In this document: positions 8,524 to 18,725 of the stretch, one piece after another | How the letters are laid out: each line of letters opens with the position of its first letter | Numbering within the stretch: position 1 is the stretch's first letter | Assembly (NCBI GenBank): GCA_903905455.1 | Contig: CAIVGN010000130.1 | Location: 28,196 to 92,195, forward strand | Source: an uncultured Archangium sp. | Lineage (GTDB): Bacteria > Myxococcota > Myxococcia > Myxococcales > Myxococcaceae | Direction of reading: 5' to 3' | DNA length: 64,000 nt | Program-made: the position numbers and the translations under genes | The notes under the pieces: model-generated | Databases searched by the model: none | Seen by the model: only the letters and a program-made list of their open reading frames with translations | Told to the model about the DNA's origin: nothing

Positions 8524-9939
8524 ATGGCCAATGGTCACGACGACAACGGAGCCAAGACGCCGCCGGGGGTTCCCCCCATCGCGCCCGCGCGGCCCATGCC
8601 GCGGGTGACCGTGCCCCCCGCCGCCCCCCTCGTGCCCCAGGTCACGGCGCGGCCGGCGGCGCCTCCGGTCATGGCGCCGGCCCGACCGGGCACGCCGCTG
8701 CCGGCCACCGCGCCGCAACGCCCCCCCTCGATCGCGCCCGCGGGCAACGGCCCCGTGACGGGTAGCGCCGCCCCCCAGACCCCGTCGACCACCGGTTCGC
8801 GACCGTTCATGCCGATCGTCACCGCGCCCGGCGGGCGGCCCAACGCGCCGAGGCCGGCGAGCGCGCCCCCGGCCCCGCTGCGGCCCTCGACCCCGGTGAT
8901 CGCCCCGGCAGTGCTGGCGTCCGTGGCTCCCGCGATCGCGCCGAGGCCGGTGATGCCGGTAATCGCCGCCGCGGTGCCCGCCCCACTGGTTCCGCAAGTT
9001 GCCCCCCGCCCGGCGATGCCGACCATCGCCCCGCCGGTCGCCCGTCCGGTCCTCACCACCCCGACGCTCGCGCCCGCGGCGCGCCCGTCGACGTCGAACC
9101 CGGCCGTGATCGCGCCGGCGGCCCCTCCGGTCGCCCGGCCGGCGGCCTCGACCATCCTCATTCCGCCTGCGCCCCCCCAGCGCTCGAGCTCGTCTCTCTC
9201 CCCGGTGCTGGTGCCCCCCGCACCTCCGCAGGCGGGCGCTCGCTCGTCGCCCTCGACGGTGATCGCGCCGCCGGCGCCCGCGGCGGCTCCCCGCCCGACG
9301 ACCGGCCCCCAGGCCGCCGCGGTCCGCGCCCGGCCCAGTCCCCTGCCCACCTCGGGGGCCATCGAAGGAATCTCGGACGCGCAGGCCGCGGAGTTGCGCG
9401 CGCTGGCCGTGGCCCTGAGCACCATCGACTACTTCGAGGCGCTCGGCGTGCCCCAGGGCGCCAACTCCGGGGAGATCAAGAAGGCGTTCTACAGGGAGAG
9501 CCGCACCTACCACCCGGACCGCTTCTTCCACCTCCCGGACTCCGAGGTGAAGACGGACATCGGCAGTATCTACAAGCGGATCACCGAGGCCTATTACGTG
9601 CTCCGTGACGACGTGAAGCGCAAGAAGTACGCGGCCGACATCGCGAGCACCGAGCGGACCACCAAGCTCCGCTACACCGACGCCACCGAGTCGGAGATCA
9701 AGGCCGAGGCGCGCAAGACCGTGGAGGAGGAGTTTGGAACCAACCCCAAGTCGCGGCCGTTCTTCAAGACCGCGATGGCGGAGTTCGACAAGCAGAACTG
9801 GGCAGCGGCCCTGCAGAACTTCAAGATGGGGCTCACCTACGAACCGGGGAACACGCGCTTCAAGGAGAAGCTCGTGGAGACCCAGAAGCAGATCGAGGAC
9901 CAGCGCCGCGTGCAGGGTCCCTCGTTCCTGATCAAGTGA
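8524..9939 (+). CDS. J-domain protein with long Pro/Ala-rich N-terminus
   Basis: This is a 471-residue protein. The first 280 residues or so are low-complexity Pro/Ala/Val/Thr with repeated 'AP..P.V' units and are probably disordered. A J-domain spans about 300-368 with the essential HPD at 330-332 (YHPDRF). The rest is helical, with a TPR-like stretch (WAAALQNFKMGLTYEPGN). J-domains stimulate Hsp70 ATPase. The position directly behind the lid-less Hsp70 suggests it is the dedicated partner. The stop overlaps the GTG of the CvpA-like gene (GTGA), so translation is likely coupled. There is no signal peptide or membrane segment. Confidence 0.9.
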   Translation: MANGHDDNGAKTPPGVPPIAPARPMPRVTVPPAAPLVPQVTARPAAPPVMAPARPGTPLPATAPQRPPSIAPAGNGPVTGSAAPQTPSTTGSRPFMPIVTAPGGRPNAPRPASAPPAPLRPSTPVIAPAVLASVAPAIAPRPVMPVIAAAVPAPLVPQVAPRPAMPTIAPPVARPVLTTPTLAPAARPSTSNPAVIAPAAPPVARPAASTILIPPAPPQRSSSSLSPVLVPPAPPQAGARSSPSTVIAPPAPAAAPRPTTGPQAAAVRARPSPLPTSGAIEGISDAQAAELRALAVALSTIDYFEALGVPQGANSGEIKKAFYRESRTYHPDRFFHLPDSEVKTDIGSIYKRITEAYYVLRDDVKRKKYAADIASTERTTKLRYTDATESEIKAEARKTVEEEFGTNPKSRPFFKTAMAEFDKQNWAAALQNFKMGLTYEPGNTRFKEKLVETQKQIEDQRRVQGPSFLIK

Positions 9940-10679
9940 CGCTCGATCTCCTCGCCCTGGGCGCCGTGGCCCTCTTCGCCCTCTGGGGCGCCTTCAGCGG
10001 CTTCGCCCGGCAGGTCGCCCAGGCCGTCGCCGGGGTGGGCGCGGTCATCGCCGCCTCACCGGCGGGCCACTTCTTCGCGGAGCCCGTAGCCAAGGCCCTC
10101 AAGTCGTCGCTCACCGTGGGCGTGGTGGTCGCCACCCTGCTCTCCTTCATCGTCGTCTACCTGGTGGCGCGGCTGATCCTCACCGCCGTGCTCCGGCGCC
10201 TGCTCGCCGGGCGAGACCCCGAGAACCGCACCGCGGATCGCTTGCTGGGCTTCGGCCTCGCGACCCTCAAGACCTCGGTGGCGATCTGGATCGGGCTGTC
10301 GGCGGCGACGTTCGTGGAGAACAACCTCGTGCTCGCGGGCAAGAAGTACAGCTTCACCCCGAAGGACTCGAAGCTGGTGGCCCTGGCGCGGGAGTACAAC
10401 TTCATCGAGACGGTGCAGTTCGCCGGGGGCAAGGATCTGCTGCTCGCCGCGAAGGTGGCCACCGACCCGAAGGCCGCCCAGAAGCTCAAGGACGACCCCG
10501 ACTACGCCGCGCTGATGCGTGACCCCCGCTTCCGCCAGGTGGTCCAGGGCGACGCGTGGAAGAAGGCGTTGGAGTCGGGCGATGTACGTGGGCTGATGCA
10601 GAGCAACGCCCTGGTGGAGCTCATTTCTGACCAGAAGATGAGCCACCACCTCGAGCGCCTCGCGGCCCAGGCGAACTGA
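9936..10679 (+). CDS. CvpA family membrane protein
   Basis: This is a 247-residue protein with CvpA-like organisation: about four hydrophobic helices in the first 135 residues, including GAFSGFARQVAQAVAGVGAV and SFIVVYLVARLI. A soluble helical tail of about 110 residues follows. CvpA proteins are inner-membrane proteins first linked to colicin V production and to stress tolerance, and their biochemical activity is unclear. The GTG start at 9936 overlaps the stop of the J-domain gene (GTGA), which makes it the third member of the Hsp70/J-protein run. The tail sequence (repeated short KD, DP and DV segments) is not familiar to me. Confidence 0.8.
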   Translation: MTLDLLALGAVALFALWGAFSGFARQVAQAVAGVGAVIAASPAGHFFAEPVAKALKSSLTVGVVVATLLSFIVVYLVARLILTAVLRRLLAGRDPENRTADRLLGFGLATLKTSVAIWIGLSAATFVENNLVLAGKKYSFTPKDSKLVALAREYNFIETVQFAGGKDLLLAAKVATDPKAAQKLKDDPDYAALMRDPRFRQVVQGDAWKKALESGDVRGLMQSNALVELISDQKMSHHLERLAAQAN

Positions 10680-10722
10680 GAACAGAAGCGCGGCCGGATG
10701 CTGGATCTTCGGGGCGATTCTC

Positions 10723-10728
10723 TATAGT
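10723..10728 (+). promoter_or_regulatory. Candidate -10 element upstream of speA
   Basis: TATAGT lies 10 bases ahead of the chosen speA ATG (10739), in an otherwise GC-rich stretch. No good -35 is visible at 16-18 bases. If used, transcription would begin only a few bases before the start codon, giving a nearly leaderless mRNA. Confidence 0.35.
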
Positions 10729-10738
10729 GCGCGCACTC

Positions 10739-12733
<1,995 letters not shown>

Positions 12734-12742
12734 AGCGCCCCG

Positions 12743-13147
12743 TCAGGGGTAGACGAAGGTCATCGGGAACTGCACGTCCGGGTGGAGGCTCCTCGCCACC
12801 GGACACCCGCGGGCGATCTCCTCGAGGCGCGCCCGCTGATCGGGGCGGGTGTCCCGGGGCATGGTGATCACCAGGGCCAGCGAGCCGATGCGGCGCGGCG
12901 GGCCCACCATCTCCTTCACGACGTGCGCGCTCGCGTCCCCGAAGGTGAGCCCCTCCTTCGCGGCGAGGATCGCCAGGGTGCTCAAGGCGCACGAGGCGAG
13001 CGCGGCGCCGACGAGGTCCGTGGGGGAGAAGCTCGAGCCATCGCCCCCGTTGTCCTTCGGGGGCACGGTGCGAATGACCGCGCTCGAGGGCTCGTGGGTG
13101 AGCTGGCATTCCAGCCCGGTGATGCGCACGGTCATCGGCACGCCCAT
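12743..13147 (-). CDS. OsmC family protein
   Basis: This is a 134-residue OsmC/Ohr-fold protein with the two conserved cysteines C53 (LASCALS) and C115 (ARGCPVARSL). The FSPTDLVGAALASC and GCPVARSLHPDV motifs fit the YhfA-like OsmC branch rather than Ohr. These proteins reduce organic hydroperoxides or have unknown thiol roles, in the cytoplasm. The ATG at 13147 has GGAG six bases upstream. It ends convergently with speA, 9 bases apart, and is downstream of the deacetylase-like gene on the same strand with 12 bases between. Confidence 0.9.
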   Translation of the reverse strand: MGVPMTVRITGLECQLTHEPSSAVIRTVPPKDNGGDGSSFSPTDLVGAALASCALSTLAILAAKEGLTFGDASAHVVKEMVGPPRRIGSLALVITMPRDTRPDQRARLEEIARGCPVARSLHPDVQFPMTFVYP

Positions 13148-13159
13148 GGTTCGCTCCAG

Positions 13160-14899
13160 TCAGGTGAGGGTGAAGTGGCTGTGCTCTCGCGCGGCGGCGA
13201 TCTGCGCCGCGTCGTCGGGGATGTCGTCCTCGTCGCGCCAGCGCACCATCTCGTCGGGTTCCCAGGCGTAGGGCTGGCCGTTGAGGGCCACGTGGCCGGC
13301 GGCGATGGCCCGGGTCGCCTCGAGCAGCGACACCTTGCTCACGTCGCGCACCAACGCCTCGAAGCGGCCCTGGCGCTGGGGGTCGACGAAGCGGGCATCG
13401 TGCCGCGCGGCCCAGGCCATGTGGAACCAGGAGGGCCGAAAGGCGACCCCCTCGAGCATCAGGCGCTTGGCCATGAGCGTGAGGATCTGCGTCATCTCGC
13501 GGGCGAGGCCCAGTCCGGGCACTTCCTGCCCGGGGAGCTGCGGCCGGAGGTTACTGAAGTGGGCGCGCGGGTTGCGCAGCGACAGCCAGTTCACGAAGAG
13601 GAAGGTGCCGCTCCCGAGGCGGCGGCGCTCGACCTCCAGCTCGATCAGCGGCCACTCGAGGCCGGTCAGCGCGTCGGTGCCCATCACCCGCGCCCGGTCC
13701 AGCGGGGCCACGCGATCGATCACCACGCGCACGTTCCGGAAGCCCAGGCGCCGCAACATCGGCAGCAGGCGGTAGCGCTCGAGGCCGTACTCGAGGCCCT
13801 CGGCGGTGTAGAAATCGAGCAGCTTCGGAGGGCCGTGGCGCGGCAGCCCGAGGGCATCGGCGACGTCGGCCTCCGAGAGGAAGGGCTCGCTGCCCAGCGA
13901 GGACGACGTCAGGGTGCGCGAGATGCCCGTCATGCGCGAGACCAGCGGGTCGTAGTCGGAGGGGATGGGCGCGTCGGTGTCGAAGGCCAGCGTGAGGCCC
14001 ACGCCGGCGAGCACCTTCCACGCATGGGACGAATAGCCGCCCGCCGGCAGCCACACCTGCGGCAGCAACCCCAGCTTGCGAGAGACCAGCAGGTCGCGCG
14101 CGCGCACCCCCGGCAACGACAGGCGGAACTGCCCGAGGCGATCGCCGGTCAGCACGTCGGCGCCGGCGAGCACGAAGGCGAACTCCAGCGGCGGCATGCG
14201 CCCCAGCAGCTTTTCGACGGCCTCGAGGTACTCGGCGTCGCCGGTGCCTTCGCCCAGCAAGGTCTCGTCGACGCCGGGCAACGCGCCCCAGTCGGCGCCG
14301 GACACCGAGCCCAGCCAGACCGAGGGGTCCCGGCCCAGGCACTCGGCGGTGCCGTCGGGCGGGTGAAAGTCGAAGTCGAGGACCCCGATGCGGCCCCGGA
14401 ACCCATCGGCGCGCAGCACGGCGACGGCCACGGCGACGTCGTTGAGCGCGCAGAAGCCGGCGCCCCGGGAGGGGGCCGCGTGATGGAACCCCCCGAAGGC
14501 GTTGATCGCCACCCGGCCCTTGTGCACCGCGTAGCGGGCGGCTTCCACCGTACCGCCGACGCCCAGGCGCAGCGTGCGCAGCACCTCGTCGACGTAGATG
14601 TCGCTGGGGTCGACGGCGAAGACGTTGGCCAGCGTCGCCGGCTCGAGCAGCGAGTCGAGGTACTCGAGGGTGTGCACCCGCGCGAGGTCCGAGTAGCTGA
14701 CCGGTTCCGGGTTGATCACCTGCCTGTGGGCGAGCGCGTGGGCCCGCAGCAGGTAGTGGACGGCGTCGTCGGCCCGGCGGGTCTCCATGGCATGGGGACC
14801 CGCCTCGGCACCGGAGATCGGCAGCCGGAACGCCTCGTCGTAATAGACACGGAGCGAACGCCTGCGGCCCTTTGCGATCAAGGCGCGAAGCGGGTTCAT
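13160..14899 (-). CDS. Histone-deacetylase superfamily protein with long C-terminal extension
   Basis: This is a 579-residue protein. Residues from about 15 to 320 match the arginase/deacetylase (HDAC, AcuC) fold. It shows the active-site pair H139-H140 in GGFHHAAPSRGAGFCALND, metal ligands D177 and H179 in DFDFH, and a further acidic site in LAGADVLTGDRLG. Bacterial relatives deacetylate acetyl-lysine proteins, polyamines or acetoin-pathway targets. About 250 residues after the catalytic domain are not part of the standard fold and I do not recognise them; they contain WPLIELEVERRRLGSGTFLFVNWLS. It lies in a minus-strand run with OsmC and the small 59-residue gene. Confidence 0.85.
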   Translation of the reverse strand: MNPLRALIAKGRRRSLRVYYDEAFRLPISGAEAGPHAMETRRADDAVHYLLRAHALAHRQVINPEPVSYSDLARVHTLEYLDSLLEPATLANVFAVDPSDIYVDEVLRTLRLGVGGTVEAARYAVHKGRVAINAFGGFHHAAPSRGAGFCALNDVAVAVAVLRADGFRGRIGVLDFDFHPPDGTAECLGRDPSVWLGSVSGADWGALPGVDETLLGEGTGDAEYLEAVEKLLGRMPPLEFAFVLAGADVLTGDRLGQFRLSLPGVRARDLLVSRKLGLLPQVWLPAGGYSSHAWKVLAGVGLTLAFDTDAPIPSDYDPLVSRMTGISRTLTSSSLGSEPFLSEADVADALGLPRHGPPKLLDFYTAEGLEYGLERYRLLPMLRRLGFRNVRVVIDRVAPLDRARVMGTDALTGLEWPLIELEVERRRLGSGTFLFVNWLSLRNPRAHFSNLRPQLPGQEVPGLGLAREMTQILTLMAKRLMLEGVAFRPSWFHMAWAARHDARFVDPQRQGRFEALVRDVSKVSLLEATRAIAAGHVALNGQPYAWEPDEMVRWRDEDDIPDDAAQIAAAREHSHFTLT

Positions 14900-14917
14900 G
14901 GAGTGCTCAGCGTACGT

Positions 14918-15097
14918 TCAGAGATCGATGTGGACGACCGCGTTGCCGGAGCGCTCTTCTTTCTCAGAGCGGCGATCGCCTTCATCCTTCTCTTCATGCT
15001 GCACGATGGGAATCTCGAGGGTGGGACGCTGTCGTTCACGCTGCAGGCGGTCTCGCTCCCGGCGCTTCAGCTCTTCAATGATGTAGGAGTCGAGCAT
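14918..15097 (-). CDS. Small charged protein, 59 residues
   Basis: Reading the minus strand by hand from ATG at 15097 gives 59 codons before TGA. It begins MLDSYIIEELKRRERDRLQR, has RPTLEIPIV in the middle, and ends GNAVVHIDL. It is rich in Arg, Lys, Glu and Asp, with a likely short amphipathic helix at residues 4-22 and no membrane segment. A promoter-like pair (15128-15155) lies just upstream, and the next gene on the strand is the deacetylase-like protein 18 bases away. That placement and the coherent composition suggest a real gene. Function unknown. Confidence 0.65.
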   Translation of the reverse strand: MLDSYIIEELKRRERDRLQRERQRPTLEIPIVQHEEKDEGDRRSEKEERSGNAVVHIDL

Positions 15098-15127
15098 GGG
15101 GGCCTTTGGCGGAGAGACGACACCCCA

Positions 15128-15155
15128 ATTGTAACCACCCCGAGGGCCGCATCAA
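15128..15155 (-). promoter_or_regulatory. Candidate promoter for the small gene and deacetylase run
   Basis: Read on the minus strand, TTGATG (15155-15150) is followed after 16 bases by TACAAT (15133-15128). This is a good sigma-70-like pair placed about 30 bases upstream of the ATG at 15097. It is the only AT-rich patch in the 100-base gap below the SRPBCC gene. Confidence 0.45.
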
Positions 15156-15197
15156 CCCGCCGAATGGAAATTGCCAAGCCCCCGGAATCAGGGACAC

Positions 15198-15626
15198 CTA
15201 CTTCTGCGACTCGATGCGCTTCTTGAAGTTCTCGAGCAGCTTGGGGAGCTGGGTGTCGACCAGGGCGTTCACGATGGTCTTGGGGACGAGCATGCCGACC
15301 TCGACCTCGATGCTGTAGGTGGCCTTGGTGGTGCCGTTGCCGGCGTCTTCGAGATCCCAGCCGCCCTTGTTGTCCTTCATGAACTCGCCGTCGATGAAGG
15401 ACCAGCGCAGCTTCCTGGGCGCCTCCTCCTTCATGTGCACGGTGTACTTGATGACCTTCACCACTTCGGCCTCGTACTGCACGTCGACTTCGGCGCCGCG
15501 CCGGTTGTTGGTGCGGATCTTCTTCACCTCCGGGAGAAACTCCGGGTACCGCTCGTAGTCGGAGATCACGGCCCAGCACTTCTCGACAGGGGCGTTGAAA
15601 GTGACGGTCCGTTGCGCGCCGGGCAT
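15198..15626 (-). CDS. SRPBCC family (START/polyketide cyclase-like) protein
   Basis: This is a 142-residue single-domain protein with the SRPBCC signature: TVTFNAPVEKCWAVISDYERYPEFLPEV at the N-terminus, a central beta-sheet, and the C-terminal helix TQLPKLLENFKKRIES. Relatives bind hydrophobic ligands such as ubiquinone (Coq10) or polyketides. No catalytic residues can be named. It lies between glpX and the small gene on the minus strand, 37 bases after the glpX stop, so co-transcription with glpX is possible. Confidence 0.85.
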   Translation of the reverse strand: MPGAQRTVTFNAPVEKCWAVISDYERYPEFLPEVKKIRTNNRRGAEVDVQYEAEVVKVIKYTVHMKEEAPRKLRWSFIDGEFMKDNKGGWDLEDAGNGTTKATYSIEVEVGMLVPKTIVNALVDTQLPKLLENFKKRIESQK

Positions 15627-15663
15627 GTGCAGCTCCTTGAGGTGGGGGAAGACGGGGGCGATG

Positions 15664-16620
15664 TTACATCGGCTTCTTGTCGAAGCGGTGCGTCGCGGTG
15701 ATGTGACGCACGGTGCCCGACTTCGAGCGCATGACGATGGAGTGGGTTTCGCAGCCGTGGGCGAAGAAGCGCACGCCCTTGAGGAAGTCGCCGCTGGAGA
15801 CGCCGGTAGCGGCCACCATCACGTCACCGCTGGCCAGCTCTTCGGCCTTGTAGATGCGGTCGAGGTCCTTGATGCCCATGCGGGTGGCGCGGGCCTCTTC
15901 TTCCTTGCTGCGGAAGCGTAGGCGGCCCTGGAAGTCGCCGTCGACGCAGCGCACGGCCGCGGCGGAGATGACGCCCTCGGGGGCGCCGCCGGTGCCCATG
16001 AGCACGTCGACGCCGCTCTCTTCGAAGCAGGTGGCGATGGCCGCGGCGACGTCACCATCTTCGATGAGCCGCACGCGCGCGCCGGCGGTGCGCACTTCCT
16101 TGATGAGGTCGCGGTGGCGGTCGCGATCCATGATCACCACCGTGAGCTCGGAGACCTCGCGACCCATGGCCCGAGCGATGTTGAGGAGGTTCTCGGTGGC
16201 CGTCTTCGAGAGATCGATCGAGCCGCGGGCGTGCGGGCCGACGGCGATCTTTTCCATGTACGTGTCAGGGGCGTTGAGGAGCCCGCCACGGTTGGCGAGG
16301 GCCACGACCGAGATGGCGCCGGGGCGACCGTAGGCGCAGAGGTTGGTGCCCTCGAGGGGGTCGAGCGCGATGTCGATGGGGGGCGCGCCGTCGCTGGCCT
16401 TGCCGACCTTCTCGCCGATGTAGAGCATGGGCGCTTCGTCGCGCTCGCCCTCGCCGATGACCACGGTGCCCGCGATGCTCAGGGTGTCGAAGGCCTTGCG
16501 CATGGCGTCGACGGCGGCCTGGTCAGACTCGTTCGTGTTGCCGCGGCCCATGGTCTTCGCCGAGGCGATGGCGGCCATCTCGGTCACGCGAACGACTTCC
16601 ATTGCGAGGTTGCGGTCCAT
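15664..16620 (-). CDS. glpX: Class II fructose-1,6-bisphosphatase
   Basis: This is a 318-residue GlpX-type enzyme that hydrolyses fructose-1,6-bisphosphate in gluconeogenesis. Diagnostic segments are VVIGEGERDEAPML (metal site), ALDPLEGTNLCAYG, VVIMDRDRH and GTGGAPEGVISAAAVRC. The start at 16620 is chosen because GGAGAGGAG lies just ahead of it and the protein then begins MDRNLAMEVVRVTE as in the family; longer in-frame starts add unrelated residues. A thioesterase gene lies 17 bases upstream on the same strand. Confidence 0.96.
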   Translation of the reverse strand: MDRNLAMEVVRVTEMAAIASAKTMGRGNTNESDQAAVDAMRKAFDTLSIAGTVVIGEGERDEAPMLYIGEKVGKASDGAPPIDIALDPLEGTNLCAYGRPGAISVVALANRGGLLNAPDTYMEKIAVGPHARGSIDLSKTATENLLNIARAMGREVSELTVVIMDRDRHRDLIKEVRTAGARVRLIEDGDVAAAIATCFEESGVDVLMGTGGAPEGVISAAAVRCVDGDFQGRLRFRSKEEEARATRMGIKDLDRIYKAEELASGDVMVAATGVSSGDFLKGVRFFAHGCETHSIVMRSKSGTVRHITATHRFDKKPM

Positions 16621-16637
16621 GGTTCTCCTCTCCGCGT

Positions 16638-17045
16638 TCAGGGGCCGAGGAGTTTCACCACGGACTGGGGAAGTCCAGTCGGTTTTCCGTCTGGACCGAC
16701 GCACGCATGCACGGTGTGGCCGAGGGCCAGCACCAGGCCGTCGGCCTCGCGCCGGACCTCGTATTCGAAGCGCAGCGAGGCGCGCCGCAGCTCGGCCACG
16801 TGCACGTCGACGAGCACCAGGTCGTCGTACTTCGCGGGCCGCTTGTAGTCGCAGTGGGCGGAGACCACGGGCAGCCCGAAGCCGGCGCGCTCGAGCTCGG
16901 TGTAGTTGCCGCCGCGCGCGCGGAAGTACTCGGAGCGGCTGAACTCGAAGTAGCGGAAGTAGTTGGCGTAGTACACGACGCCCATCTGGTCGGTGTCGCC
17001 GTAGATGACGCGCAGCGGGGCGACGACGTGGAACGGCTCGGACAT
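16638..17045 (-). CDS. Acyl-CoA thioesterase, YbgC/FadM-type hotdog fold
   Basis: This is a 135-residue 4-hydroxybenzoyl-CoA-thioesterase-like protein. The active-site segment YGDTDQMGVVYYANYFRYFEFSR, with Asp as catalytic acid, is typical of the YbgC/FadM group that hydrolyses short or medium acyl-CoAs. It sits just upstream of glpX on the minus strand (17-base gap) and is divergent from the phosphatase gene over 63 bases. The substrate cannot be told from sequence. YbgC members elsewhere often sit beside tol-pal genes, which are absent here. Confidence 0.9.
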   Translation of the reverse strand: MSEPFHVVAPLRVIYGDTDQMGVVYYANYFRYFEFSRSEYFRARGGNYTELERAGFGLPVVSAHCDYKRPAKYDDLVLVDVHVAELRRASLRFEYEVRREADGLVLALGHTVHACVGPDGKPTGLPQSVVKLLGP

Positions 17046-17108
17046 GCGCGGCCTTCTACACGAGGAAAACGTTCAGGCGGTCCACCAGACGTGCGAACGT
17101 CCGCGGCC

Positions 17109-18725
17109 ATGATGCGTTGGCTTGCGGCCTTGATCCTCGTGGTGTCGGGTATCTCGATGGCGAAGCCGCCGAGGCTCACGCTGTTCATCAGCGTGGACTC
17201 GCTGGGCACCGACGTGCTGCAGCGAAACCGCGCGCGCTTCAAGTACGGCTTCGCGCGCCTGGCCAACGAGGGCGCACTCTACCCCGCGTCGCGCTACCAG
17301 TTGGTCGAGACCGTGACCGGCGTGGGGCACGCCTCGATGGCCACCGGGGCCTACCCGCACCGGCACGGCGTGGTGGGCAACAAGTCCTTCAACCGGGCCA
17401 CGGGCAAGCTCGAGGCGTGCTTCGCCGACGCGACGCACCCGGTGCTCGAGGCGCCGGCCGCGGTGGAAGACGTCTCGCCGCTCAACCTGCTGGCAGAGAC
17501 GCTGTCTGATCGCCTGCGCGCCGCCACGCAGCTCAAGGGCAAGGCCGTGGCGATCTCCGGCAAGGGGCGCGCTGCGGTGGCGCTGGCCGGCCGGCTGGGC
17601 GACGGCTGGTGGTTCCACGAGCAGGTCGGCAAGTTCGTCACGGGCACCTGGTACAAGAAGGAGTTCCCGACCTGGGTGAAGGGCTTCAACGATCGCAAGC
17701 TGCCCGACGGATACCAGGGCAAGCGCTGGGAGCTCTCGGGCGCGCCCAAGGACTACCTCGGCGACGACGAGCGGCCCTTCGAGTCGGACTGGTACGGCAT
17801 GGGCAAGGTCTTCCCGCACTCGTTGTCGGGTGGGCTGCCCTCGCCCGGCCCGCAGTCGTACAGCGCGCTGGCGTCTTCGCCGATGATGACCGAGGTGATG
17901 GTGGAGTTCGCGAAGGCGGCCATCGAAGGGGAGCAGCTGGGCAAGGACGACGTGCCCGACCTGCTCAGCGTCAGCTTCTCGGCGATCGATCGCACCTACC
18001 ACCTGTATGGCCCGACCTCGTGGGAGATGCAGGACCACCTGCTGCGACTGGACAAGGCGCTGGGCGAGCTCCTCACGGCGGCGGAGAAGGCCGCGGGCGG
18101 CAAGGCGAACCTGCTGGTGGTGCTCACGGGGGATCACGGCGGCGCGAACATTCCCGAGGAGTGGGCGGCGCTCGGCCTCGACGGGGTGCGCGTGGCCCCC
18201 GCGTCGATCCAGAAGGGCCTCAACGAAGAGCTGGAGAAGCGCTTCGGCGTCCCCTCGCTGGTGGTGGCACTCGAAGAGGTGGACGTGTACCTGGACCTGA
18301 AGGCCCTCGAGGCGAAGAAGCTCGACGCGGCGGCGGTGCGGCGGGCGGCGGCCGCCTGGCTGGCCCGGCACCCCGACCTGCAGACGGCGGTGGCCCGCGA
18401 CGATCTGGAGACGGCCGACCCTGCGGGGCTGGGCCGGGCGTTGCGCAACTCGTTCCACCCCGATCGCAGCGGCGACGTGCTGATGGTGATGAAGCCGATG
18501 CACGTGCTCGAGTCGGAGAAGGCCGGCACGTCGCACGGTACGCCGTGGAGCTACGACAGCGAGGTGCCGCTCTTCCTCTTCGGCAAGGGCATCAAGCCGG
18601 GGCTCTACGGCACCGCGTCGCAGCCCATCGACCTCGCGCCCACGGTCAGCCTGCTGCTGGAGATGGGGGCGCCGGCGAGCAGCGAAGGCCAGGTGCTCAC
18701 CGACGCGCTGTCGGGAGGCCGGTGA
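17109..18725 (+). CDS. Secreted alkaline-phosphatase-superfamily phosphodiesterase/phosphatase
   Basis: This is a 538-residue protein with a short signal peptide (MMRWLAALILVVSGISMA). The rest is an alkaline phosphatase/nucleotide pyrophosphatase fold related to PafA: FISVDSLGTDVL metal site, the threonine nucleophile region ETVTGVGHASMATGAYPHRHGV, ID-R-x-Y-H-x-Y-GP, GDHGG and a final metal-binding SHGTPW. It probably acts in the periplasm on phosphate esters. It is first of three overlapping plus-strand genes: its TGA shares one base with the next ATG. Confidence 0.9.
   Translation: MMRWLAALILVVSGISMAKPPRLTLFISVDSLGTDVLQRNRARFKYGFARLANEGALYPASRYQLVETVTGVGHASMATGAYPHRHGVVGNKSFNRATGKLEACFADATHPVLEAPAAVEDVSPLNLLAETLSDRLRAATQLKGKAVAISGKGRAAVALAGRLGDGWWFHEQVGKFVTGTWYKKEFPTWVKGFNDRKLPDGYQGKRWELSGAPKDYLGDDERPFESDWYGMGKVFPHSLSGGLPSPGPQSYSALASSPMMTEVMVEFAKAAIEGEQLGKDDVPDLLSVSFSAIDRTYHLYGPTSWEMQDHLLRLDKALGELLTAAEKAAGGKANLLVVLTGDHGGANIPEEWAALGLDGVRVAPASIQKGLNEELEKRFGVPSLVVALEEVDVYLDLKALEAKKLDAAAVRRAAAAWLARHPDLQTAVARDDLETADPAGLGRALRNSFHPDRSGDVLMVMKPMHVLESEKAGTSHGTPWSYDSEVPLFLFGKGIKPGLYGTASQPIDLAPTVSLLLEMGAPASSEGQVLTDALSGGR

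Noticed and set aside
12782..15226. 814-residue open frame on the plus strand
   Set aside because: It runs across OsmC, the deacetylase and the small gene in their antisense direction; its composition is the Arg/Ala/Gly-rich shadow typical of GC-rich coding DNA.
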